Positions 1-5,258 of a DNA stretch of 7,032 nucleotides are shown here, piece after piece (positions within the stretch are counted from its first letter, which is position 1; every line of letters starts with the position of its first letter). A model generated the notes under the pieces. That model was not told where the DNA came from. It searched no databases and saw only the letters and a program-made list of their open reading frames with translations. Source of the DNA: Geobacter sp. UBA6802. Lineage in GTDB: Bacteria; Desulfobacterota; Desulfuromonadia; Geobacterales; Pseudopelobacteraceae. The stretch lies in assembly GCA_002452325.1 (NCBI GenBank), contig DKFG01000280.1:46462-53493 (forward strand), read 5' to 3'. A program made the translations under genes and the position numbers.

Positions 1-5
1 ATTTC

Positions 6-36
6 AAGGGATTAGCTCGTATGCTAATCCCTTTTT
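6..36 (+). terminator. Intrinsic terminator of an upstream gene
   Basis: A perfect 11-bp stem (AAGGGATTAGC at 6-16, GCTAATCCCTT at 23-33) encloses the 6-base loop TCGTAT, and the descending arm runs into five T residues (32-36). This is the standard layout of a Rho-independent terminator read on the + strand. It most likely ends a gene lying left of the window. The next gene starts at 73, so the rnr promoter must overlap this hairpin or sit in the short stretch after it. I could not identify a convincing promoter there. Confidence 0.85.
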
Positions 37-72
37 CTGTCTGTCTTCAGATGCAACCTTAAGGGTACTGCC

Positions 73-2307
73 ATGCTCCTGCACAAAAATGAGATTCTCA
101 ACCTGCTGGCCGAAGAACCGGAGGCGCTGCACTTTGCCGCACTGCTGCGGGCCTTTGGCGGCCGCCACATCAAAAAAGAGATGAAGCGCCTGATTGATGA
201 CCTGGTAAAAAGCAATGAGATTGTCAGGCTACGCGGCAACCGCTACACCCTGCCTGGTGCAGACACAACCGGCACTGTACACGGTACCATTGCCATCCAC
301 CGCGACGGGTTCGGTTTTGTGCGCCCGGAAAGCGGTGGTGAGGACATCTTCATCCCCGGCAAGCAGATCAATAACGCCCTGCACGGTGATACAGTGTCGG
401 TACGGGCTGAGAAAAGCCGTTCTCAGCGGGGCAAACTGGAAGGGCGGGTGTTGGCCGTCGTACAGCGGGCAAACCAGCGGATTGTCGGACGGCTACAGCA
501 GAGTAAAAAAGGGGCACTACTGATACCGGAGGACCTGCGTCTTACCAGTTTCTTTACCGTACCGGCCAATGCGGTTAACGGAGCGGTTGACGGCCAGCAG
601 GTGGTGATTGAGGTTACTACCTGGCCGGCCGGTGGTCGACCGCCCGAAGGAAAGGTGATTGAAATCCTCGGCTGGCCTGACGACCCTGATGTCGAGGTAC
701 AGACCGTCATCCGTAAGTTTGACCTGCCACACCGCTTTGAGGCCGCAACGCTGGCCGAGGCTGAAGCAGTCCCATCCCGGATCAGCCGTGATGACCTGAG
801 TGATCGGGTTGATCTGCGCAAGCGCCCCTTTGTAACTATTGACGGAGAGACCGCCAAGGATTTTGACGATGCCGTGGCGATTGCCGAAGAAGGCCGTAAC
901 TTCAGGCTCTGGGTCTCCATTGCCGATGTTTCCCAGTACGTAAAGCCTTCCACGGAGCTTGATCGCGAGGCCTATCTACGGGGCACCTCGGTGTACTTCC
1001 CGGATCGCTGTATCCCGATGTTGCCGGAACGCCTTTCCAACGGTATCTGCTCCCTTAATCCCGCTGCCGACCGCCTGACCATGACCGCCGAGATGTTGTT
1101 CGATCGTCAGGGTACGATGCTGGAATCACGCTTTTATCCCAGCGTGATCAGGAGTACGGCACGGCTGACCTACACCACGGTCAAGCAGGTAATTGTGGAT
1201 GGCAATCCTGCTGCGCTGGGTGAAGACCAGATGCTGGCTCCACACTTGCTGCAGATGAAGGAACTGGCCCTGATCCTGATGGCGATGCGTCGGCAGCGGG
1301 GCAGTATTGACTTTGACCTGCCTGAGCCGGAGATTGTGCTGAGCCTGACCGGCCAGACCGAAGCGATTATCAGGAGCGAACGTAATCTGGCCCATCAACT
1401 GATTGAGGAGTTCATGTTGGCAGCCAACGAAGCGGTGGCCCGTTTCGTAACGGCCCAGACGTTGCCGTTCATCTACCGGGTGCATGAACAGCCGGACAAT
1501 GCCAAGCTTACTGCCTTCCGAGATTTTATTCTGCCTTTCGGCTATAGCCTCACCATGCAGGGCGAGAGGGTAGCACCCCAAGCAATGCAACAGTTAATCG
1601 GGGAGGCCGCAGGGAAGCCAGAGGAACGGCTGGTGAATTACGGACTGTTACGCTGCATGAAGCAGGCACGCTACGCCGCAGAAAACCTCGGGCATTTCGG
1701 GCTTGCATCACCATGCTACACCCATTTTACCTCTCCTATACGTCGTTACCCAGACCTGATCGTCCATCGTCTGCTGAAACTGGCACTGCTGCTCGAGGCA
1801 GACAGCCAAGACAAAAGGGCGCGCCGTGAGCTGGAACGGATCAGCGCGTCTCTTGCCGAAGCTGCCGAGCACACCAGTACCCGTGAGAGGGTGGCCATGG
1901 AGGCGGAACGGGATATTATCGAACTGAAGAAACTGCAGTTTATGCAGGGCAGGATTGGTGAGGAGTTTGACGGCTTTATTGCCGGTGTGGCCGGATTCGG
2001 CCTCTTTGTTGAGCTGTCCGAGATCTTTGTGGAGGGACTGGTCCATATCTCCACCCTGACAGACGACCTTTACAGTTTTGCCGAGCCGAACCACCGTCTG
2101 CTCGGCAGGCGAACCGGTCGCGTACTGCAGATCGGCGATCAGGTTCGGGTGCGGGTTGTGGCGGTCAATCCTCAGGCACGTAGAATCGAGTTCGTACTGC
2201 AGGAACAGCTCAGCAGACATCAGGTCGGTAGCCCCCTCCCCCAGGAAACAACGGACTACCCTCGCATTCCTATTAAAGGCAAGCGCCCGTCATTCAAACG
2301 GCGCTAG
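73..2307 (+). CDS. rnr: Ribonuclease R (3'-5' exoribonuclease, RNB family)
   Basis: RNase R degrades structured RNA from the 3' end in the cytoplasm and acts in mRNA decay and rRNA/tRNA quality control. The 744-residue protein shows the full family layout: an N-terminal winged-helix segment (about 1-60), two cold-shock OB domains (about 66-140 and 140-205), the RNB catalytic domain (about 240-570), and a C-terminal S1 RNA-binding domain (about 628-712) with a short basic tail ending KGKRPSFKRR. The metal-binding signature TIDGETAKDFDDAV (255-268) supplies Asp257, Asp263, Asp265 and Asp266, matching E. coli Asp272, Asp278, Asp280 and Asp281. The motif HFTSPIRRYPDLIVHR (551-566) is the conserved RNB substrate and active-site segment. 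The start at 73 is supported by AAGGG at 61-65, seven bases upstream, and by the intact winged helix. Two OB domains plus the winged helix favour RNase R over RNase II. No damage is seen. Confidence 0.96.
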   Translation: MLLHKNEILNLLAEEPEALHFAALLRAFGGRHIKKEMKRLIDDLVKSNEIVRLRGNRYTLPGADTTGTVHGTIAIHRDGFGFVRPESGGEDIFIPGKQINNALHGDTVSVRAEKSRSQRGKLEGRVLAVVQRANQRIVGRLQQSKKGALLIPEDLRLTSFFTVPANAVNGAVDGQQVVIEVTTWPAGGRPPEGKVIEILGWPDDPDVEVQTVIRKFDLPHRFEAATLAEAEAVPSRISRDDLSDRVDLRKRPFVTIDGETAKDFDDAVAIAEEGRNFRLWVSIADVSQYVKPSTELDREAYLRGTSVYFPDRCIPMLPERLSNGICSLNPAADRLTMTAEMLFDRQGTMLESRFYPSVIRSTARLTYTTVKQVIVDGNPAALGEDQMLAPHLLQMKELALILMAMRRQRGSIDFDLPEPEIVLSLTGQTEAIIRSERNLAHQLIEEFMLAANEAVARFVTAQTLPFIYRVHEQPDNAKLTAFRDFILPFGYSLTMQGERVAPQAMQQLIGEAAGKPEERLVNYGLLRCMKQARYAAENLGHFGLASPCYTHFTSPIRRYPDLIVHRLLKLALLLEADSQDKRARRELERISASLAEAAEHTSTRERVAMEAERDIIELKKLQFMQGRIGEEFDGFIAGVAGFGLFVELSEIFVEGLVHISTLTDDLYSFAEPNHRLLGRRTGRVLQIGDQVRVRVVAVNPQARRIEFVLQEQLSRHQVGSPLPQETTDYPRIPIKGKRPSFKRR

Positions 2308-2364
2308 TTGCGTCATCCGGCTCCTCTATGCTAGCTTTACACATTCTCAACCCGTGGAGAACCC

Positions 2365-3228
2365 ATGTCAGAACAAACTACGAAAACACTCCCCTTTATT
2401 GAACATCTGGTAGAACTGCGCCGCCGCCTGATTATTATTGTAATAGCAGTCTTTATCGGTATGGCTGTCGCGTGGAATCTCACTGATGAAGCCTTGGTTT
2501 ATATGGAAAAACCACTCCTCGGCGCTTCGTATGTTGATGAGTTCAAGCACAAAATTTACCGCTACATGCAGACCAATTATCCGGCCATCTACAAGCGAGC
2601 CGAGCTTGACAAGGAACTGAACAAGCCTCGCAAACAGCATGCCCTCAACTACACCAAACCTCTCGAACCGTTCTTCATTCAGTGTAAGATCTCCGTGATA
2701 CTTGGTTTTATACTGGCCCTGCCGGTTGTCTTTCACCAGCTATGGGCCTTTGTAGCACCGGGGCTCACCCGCAAGGAACGCTCTCTCGTCATACCATTCA
2801 TGCTGGTTGGCACCATGGCCTTTTGTCTCGGGGCGTTTTTCTTTTTGTCTACGGTCTGGCCGTTCATCATCAATTTCTCCCTCTCCTACGAATCCGAAGG
2901 ACTGCGCAGCTGGCTCTCCCTTTCAGCCTACGTTGACTTCTGCCTGCGCCTGATCCTGATGTTCGGCCTGATGGCAGAACTGCCGGTGTTAACCCTGCTG
3001 CTCTCCAGATTCGGCCTGGTTTCCTACCAGTTTCTGGCCCCCAAACGCAAGTACGCTCTGCTGCTCAGCTCCATTATTGCAGCCTTTCACTCCGACCTGG
3101 TAACCATGTTTGTCATTATGATTCCGATGTACCTGATGTACGAGGTAAGTGTTTGGGTGGCTTTTATCTTTGGCAGAAAAAAAACGGCGCCACCAGCAGA
3201 GCCTGCTGCCGTGCCAGATGTGGCCTGA
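2365..3228 (+). CDS. tatC: TatC-family twin-arginine translocase subunit with enlarged first periplasmic loop
   Basis: TatC is the inner-membrane receptor for twin-arginine signal peptides and, with TatA/TatB, exports folded proteins. The 287-residue product has the cytoplasmic motif HLVELRRRL (14-22), TM1 (about 22-38), Pro50 after TM1, then EPFF (101-104) leading into TM2, LWAFVAPGLTRKER (126-139) with Phe129 and Glu138 matching E. coli Phe94 and Glu103, FGLMAELPV (200-208) with Glu205 matching Glu170, and IPMYLMYE (253-260) in the last TM helix. Two features depart from the norm. The stretch from Pro50 to EPFF is about 33 residues longer than in E. coli, and the usual TPPD of the third periplasmic loop reads FHSD (241-244). 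GGAG at 2356-2359, five bases upstream, supports the start. The gene begins 57 bases after rnr with no terminator between, so read-through is possible. No tatA or tatB gene is in the window. Family membership is firm; whether it is the main TatC or a specialised paralogue is open. Confidence 0.92.
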   Translation: MSEQTTKTLPFIEHLVELRRRLIIIVIAVFIGMAVAWNLTDEALVYMEKPLLGASYVDEFKHKIYRYMQTNYPAIYKRAELDKELNKPRKQHALNYTKPLEPFFIQCKISVILGFILALPVVFHQLWAFVAPGLTRKERSLVIPFMLVGTMAFCLGAFFFLSTVWPFIINFSLSYESEGLRSWLSLSAYVDFCLRLILMFGLMAELPVLTLLLSRFGLVSYQFLAPKRKYALLLSSIIAAFHSDLVTMFVIMIPMYLMYEVSVWVAFIFGRKKTAPPAEPAAVPDVA

Positions 3229-3242
3229 AACGACTAGATCTC

Positions 3243-3269
3243 TTGCCAGAGGCAACTGGCCACCGGCAA
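3243..3269 (+). repeat. Short inverted repeats just after tatC
   Basis: This stretch can fold in alternative small hairpins: TTGCC/GGCAA (3243-3247 with 3251-3255 or 3265-3269) and GCCAG/CTGGC (3245-3249 with 3256-3260). GGCAAC also occurs twice as a direct repeat (3251-3256, 3265-3270). No T tract follows, so I do not call it an intrinsic terminator. It may stabilise the 3' end of the tatC message or be a protein site upstream of the next promoter. The evidence is weak. Confidence 0.25.
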
Positions 3270-3270
3270 C

Positions 3271-3287
3271 AGGACTTGACAGGTCCT
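3271..3287. promoter_or_regulatory. Dyad over the -35 box, candidate operator
   Basis: AGGACTTGACAGGTCCT is a perfect inverted repeat (AGGAC at 3271-3275, GTCCT at 3283-3287, 7-base centre) whose centre is the TTGACA -35 hexamer of the promoter for the Rrf2-family gene. A bound dimer here would block RNA polymerase. Rrf2 regulators often repress their own genes through dyads in the promoter, so autoregulation is a reasonable inference. The arms are only five bases long, so chance cannot be excluded. Confidence 0.4.
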
Positions 3288-3305
3288 TTAGCATCACGGT
3301 ATAAA
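3276..3305 (+). promoter_or_regulatory. Sigma70-type promoter of the Rrf2-family gene
   Basis: A perfect -35 hexamer TTGACA (3276-3281) is followed after 18 bases by TATAAA (3300-3305), five of six matches to the -10 consensus. Transcription would start near 3312, leaving a leader of about 25 bases that contains the AGGAG ribosome site at 3326-3330 ahead of the ATG at 3337. Position and strand fit the Rrf2-family gene exactly and make it a separate transcription start from rnr-tatC. Confidence 0.75.
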
Positions 3306-3336
3306 GGGATCATCAAAGTCTTCTTAGGAGCTTCCC

Positions 3337-3741
3337 ATGATGGAACTTACCCGCAAAGGTGACTACGCCATTCGCGGCATTATCTATCTGGCCGGCCAGC
3401 CTCCCGACAAAATTTCGCTGCTGAGCGACATAGCCGCTGCGGTGGATGTGCCTCAGACCTTCCTTGCCAAGATCTTTCAGCAATTCAGTAAAACAGGTAT
3501 TGTAAAATCGTTTCGCGGAACCGGTGGAGGTTTCCTCCTTGCCGGTCCACCGGAGAGCATATCGCTCTTGCAAGTCGTAGAAGCGGTAGAAGGGCCAATT
3601 CTGCCAAACCGCTGCACACTCAAACAGGGTGAATGCGAACGCGACAGCTTCTGCACAGTTCATCCGGTCTGGATGCAGGTGCAACAGCAGGTACGCGGCA
3701 TCCTTGCCGGCATCACTCTCAAGGACCTCACATCAAGCTAA
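3337..3741 (+). CDS. Rrf2-family transcriptional regulator, probable Fe-S cluster type
   Basis: This is a 134-residue dimeric winged-helix DNA-binding protein of the Rrf2 family (IscR, NsrR, RirA, CymR). The family start pattern ELTRKGDYAIRGIIYLA (3-19), the helix-turn-helix around 27-57, and the wing GTGGGFLLA (61-69) followed by ISLLQVVEAVEGP (75-87) are all present. Cys93, Cys100 and Cys106 with His109 lie where IscR has Cys92, Cys98, Cys104 and His107, so a [2Fe-2S] or [4Fe-4S] sensor is likely. The first spacing (six residues between cysteines) differs by one from IscR. AGGAG at 3326-3330 is six bases from the first ATG and nine from a second at 3340; either could start the protein, giving MMEL or MEL. 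It has its own strong promoter and a dyad over the -35 box, suggesting autoregulation. No iron-sulfur assembly, nitrosative-stress or cysteine genes are adjacent, so the signal cannot be named. Confidence 0.92.
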   Translation: MMELTRKGDYAIRGIIYLAGQPPDKISLLSDIAAAVDVPQTFLAKIFQQFSKTGIVKSFRGTGGGFLLAGPPESISLLQVVEAVEGPILPNRCTLKQGECERDSFCTVHPVWMQVQQQVRGILAGITLKDLTSS

Positions 3742-3775
3742 TCACTTGTTTTACATACCTTTTTAATCATTTTTA

Positions 3776-3804
3776 TTGACAATCCACCTGTCTTTCATTA
3801 TAAA
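3776..3804 (+). promoter_or_regulatory. Near-consensus sigma70 promoter in the gap after the Rrf2-family gene
   Basis: TTGACA (3776-3781) and TATAAA (3799-3804) are separated by exactly 17 bases, and the AT-rich stretch TTTTTAATCATTTTTATTG lies just upstream like an UP element. Eleven of twelve hexamer bases match consensus, so this should be a very active promoter unless regulated. Transcription would begin near 3811-3812. The dyad GACA-N7-TGTC (3778-3781, 3789-3792) overlaps its -35 end and could be an operator. The next coding start lies about 190 bases away, past a terminator hairpin. Confidence 0.8.
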
Positions 3805-3810
3805 CTACAT

Positions 3811-3868
3811 TACAACTTAACCGGAATGGTCAGCTTAAAGTCTCGCACTCACTGCGGGACTTTTGTCG
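3811..3868 (+). ncRNA. Candidate small RNA of about 55-60 nt, or attenuated leader
   Basis: A strong promoter (3776-3804) predicts a start near 3811, and a terminator hairpin ends near 3864, so the expected default product is an RNA of roughly 55-60 bases. About 26 unstructured bases, including ACTTAACCGGAATGGTC, precede the hairpin and could be a pairing region. CTTAA (3816-3820) resembles a partner for TTAAAG (3835-3840) in the terminator arm, which would allow an alternative fold. I do not recognise a known RNA family. It could instead be the regulated leader of the transglycosylase gene starting at 4004. The call rests only on the promoter-terminator arrangement. Confidence 0.4.
3837..3864 (+). 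terminator. Intrinsic terminator hairpin
   Basis: AAAGTCTCGCA (3837-3847) pairs with TGCGGGACTTT (3853-3863) in an 11-bp stem with a single T-G wobble and a 5-base loop CTCAC. The descending arm ends in TTTT (3861-3864), and another TTTT follows after GTCG (3869-3872). It lies about 95 bases past the stop of the Rrf2-family gene and about 140 bases before the next gene, so it could end the Rrf2 transcript, the short RNA from the 3776 promoter, or both. Confidence 0.7.
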
Positions 3869-3872
3869 TTTT

Positions 3873-4003
3873 GCAGACAGCTGACGGTATTTTTCCGGTA
3901 ATTTCAGCACGAAAGGAGTTCGTCGGACAGCCTCCACCATCAAACACCTCTGGAATCGAGTGCCTGTCCGGCACCATCCGCCCAGACTTCCCCCTATTCT
4001 ATT
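3873..4003 (+). other. Non-coding leader ahead of the transglycosylase gene
   Basis: I see no convincing gene or promoter here. The stretch contains GAAAGGAG (3911-3918), a near-ideal ribosome-binding sequence with no usable start codon at the right distance. It also has a long-range inverted repeat, GTCGGACAG (3922-3930) with CTGTCCGGC (3964-3972), forming nine pairs including one wobble around a 33-base loop. GCTGA/TCAGC flank 3880-3908. It could be a structured 5' leader. It does not resemble a GEMM or other riboswitch that I recognise. Confidence 0.3.
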
Positions 4004-4687
4004 ATGCAAAAAAACACCTTTATCAAGAAGTTCAGCTGGTTAATTTTCGGTATGCTCCTGGCCTGGTCTCCAATGCTGTTTGTGGCCTGCAGCCAGGCCC
4101 CCCCGTTCGCTTCCTCCCATGCACAAACGGTAGATGATCTGCAGGAAACTTCCCTGGAAAAAGAGATCCGCACGGTTATGGAAAAAGGGATTCCACTGGA
4201 TGAACGTAAACGGCAGGTACCGGTGATCGAACGCGCCTTTGCCCGACTGACCAACCCGGAACGGGCGCGTAATCTGGCGGCCCTCTGCTATTTCAAGACA
4301 CTGGGCACCCCTTTTGCTCCTCTTGATCTGGCAGAAATAGCGCTGGTTGAGACCGGCGGCCATCGCCTCTCTTCCGGTGCCACTTCAGTCAAGGGAGCCA
4401 TCGGTGTCTGGCAGCTGATGCCGACCCAGGCCCGCAGCCACGGTTACAGTCCGGCAGAGATGCGTAATGACGAAAAATGCGCTGAGGCAGCCGTACGGAC
4501 CTTGCTCAGCAAGTTGGCCATCGCAGACGGCAATATGGACCGGGCCAAAAAGTTCTACTGTGGCGTTGGCCCCCAGGCCGATGCCTACCTGCGCAAACTT
4601 AAGGTAACGCGTCAGGCCTTACTGGAAGACCTTGATCGCAGCCGGGCAAAATTGGCGGCAAACGACCAGGAGAGATTGATCCAATGA
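4004..4687 (+). CDS. Exported SLT-type lytic transglycosylase, putative lipoprotein
   Basis: Lytic transglycosylases cleave the MurNAc-GlcNAc bond of peptidoglycan in the periplasm. The 227-residue protein starts with a basic then hydrophobic export signal (about 6-28) ending FVACS, so Cys29 may be a lipidation site, although Phe at -3 is not ideal. A charged helical stretch (45-95) leads to an SLT/goose-lysozyme-like domain (about 105-200). EIALVETGG (111-119) carries the predicted catalytic Glu116, with ETG in place of the usual ESG. GAIGVWQLMPTQA (131-143) matches the second signature, with a Trp as in MltD-like enzymes. The third motif, usually AYNxG, reads FYCGVGP (184-190), keeping Tyr185 but with Cys for Asn. 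No ribosome site precedes the ATG at 4004, and no ATG/GTG/TTG occurs in frame upstream before the stop at 3899. A start at Met17 (4052) is possible but would shorten the signal. The last four bases overlap the next gene. Confidence 0.85.
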   Translation: MQKNTFIKKFSWLIFGMLLAWSPMLFVACSQAPPFASSHAQTVDDLQETSLEKEIRTVMEKGIPLDERKRQVPVIERAFARLTNPERARNLAALCYFKTLGTPFAPLDLAEIALVETGGHRLSSGATSVKGAIGVWQLMPTQARSHGYSPAEMRNDEKCAEAAVRTLLSKLAIADGNMDRAKKFYCGVGPQADAYLRKLKVTRQALLEDLDRSRAKLAANDQERLIQ

Positions 4688-5178
4688 CGCGATTTGCGTT
4701 GATGGCCCTGTTGTTTCTGCTGTCCGGCTGTACTGCCGTTGTAACAGCACCGACCGTACAGCTGGATCAGCTGAAACCGGTTGCGGTCGATATCTCCGGC
4801 CTCACGATTGAGGTTGACCTTCTGGTAACGAACCTGAACCGGTTTGATCTGACCTTGCTGGGCTACTCCTACACCCTGCAGGTTGCCGGTCTGCCGCTCA
4901 GTGCAGGAGGGTGCCATCAACCCGTTGTTTTCTCAGCCAAACAGCAAACACGAGTCACGATCCCGGCAGAGGTGCGTCACCATGATCTTTTCAAACTACT
5001 GCAGCTGCAGCACGAACCGGACCGAATCCCTTACCACCTGGTTGCCGAACTCCAAGTTGACTCCCCGCTGGGACAGACGTCTGTTCCGGTGGATCACCAG
5101 GGACTGTTTGCCGTTCCGGAGCAGTACCGTCCAAGCGGCCTGCTGAAGCAGCTGAAAGGAATCCTCTCTCAGCCGTAA
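4684..5178 (+). CDS. LEA14-type (WHy domain) lipoprotein
   Basis: This is a 164-residue predicted lipoprotein. The signal peptide is short and hydrophobic with a clear lipobox LSGC, placing the lipidated Cys at 16. The rest resembles the LEA type 2/WHy beta-sandwich fold: the conserved stretch VDLLVTNLNRFDLTLLGYSY (44-63), where most members have N-P-N and this one has N-L-N, followed by LQVAGLPLSAGG (65-76) and alternating hydrophobic strands to about 150. Bacterial members are small envelope proteins of unknown biochemical role, linked to stress or desiccation by analogy with plant LEA14. The ATG overlaps the stop of the transglycosylase gene as ATGA, with AGGAGA at 4668-4673 inside that gene, so the two are almost certainly co-transcribed and probably translationally coupled. 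A periplasmic role beside cell-wall remodelling is an inference from this pairing. The exact function is unknown. Confidence 0.82.
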   Translation: MTRFALMALLFLLSGCTAVVTAPTVQLDQLKPVAVDISGLTIEVDLLVTNLNRFDLTLLGYSYTLQVAGLPLSAGGCHQPVVFSAKQQTRVTIPAEVRHHDLFKLLQLQHEPDRIPYHLVAELQVDSPLGQTSVPVDHQGLFAVPEQYRPSGLLKQLKGILSQP

Positions 5179-5191
5179 CCCCCCTTTTCAC

Positions 5192-5221
5192 TTGCCCTGC
5201 TGTTAACGGCTCTGGTATAGT
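5192..5221 (+). promoter_or_regulatory. Probable sigma70-type promoter of the chemoreceptor gene
   Basis: TTGCCC (5192-5197) and TATAGT (5216-5221) are separated by 18 bases, each hexamer matching consensus at four or five positions. The start would be near 5228, about 30 bases ahead of the ATG at 5259. It lies in the 80-base gap after the LEA14-type gene. I saw no FliA (sigma28) consensus, and the nearby GG...GC spacing is one base short for sigma54. An imperfect inverted repeat (AGCCGT-AAC at 5171-5179 with GTTAACGGCT at 5202-5211) overlaps it. Confidence 0.45.
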
Positions 5222-5258
5222 TTTGCGTCTTTAACCTGCCGGAAAGGAACCGCTACGC

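Noticed and set aside
1126..2220. Antisense open frames of 154 and 170 codons inside rnr
   Set aside because: They have no recognisable family or ribosome site and lie fully within the conserved RNase R coding sequence on the other strand.
2308..2364. Promoter or terminator between rnr and tatC
   Set aside because: TTGCGT at 2308 has no acceptable -10 partner at 16-18 bases and no stem-loop with a T tract exists, so I treat the pair as possibly co-transcribed.
3733..3752. CAAG/CTTG mini-hairpin followed by TTTT right after the Rrf2-family gene, as a terminator
   Set aside because: A four-base stem is too short to be credible; the hairpin at 3837-3864 is far stronger.
3811..4003. Cyclic-dinucleotide (GEMM) riboswitch, common in Geobacter leaders
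   Set aside because: The conserved GEMM core and tetraloop-receptor elements are not visible in this stretch.
3826..4137. 103-codon open frame on the + strand spanning the terminator hairpin and overlapping the transglycosylase start
   Set aside because: It reads straight through a terminator hairpin, has no good ribosome site, shows no protein family features, and overlaps a real gene in another frame.
5213..5227. Possible sigma54 promoter (TGGTATAGTTTTGCG) before the chemoreceptor gene
   Set aside because: GG and GC are separated by nine bases instead of the required ten, and the TGGCAC core is poorly matched.
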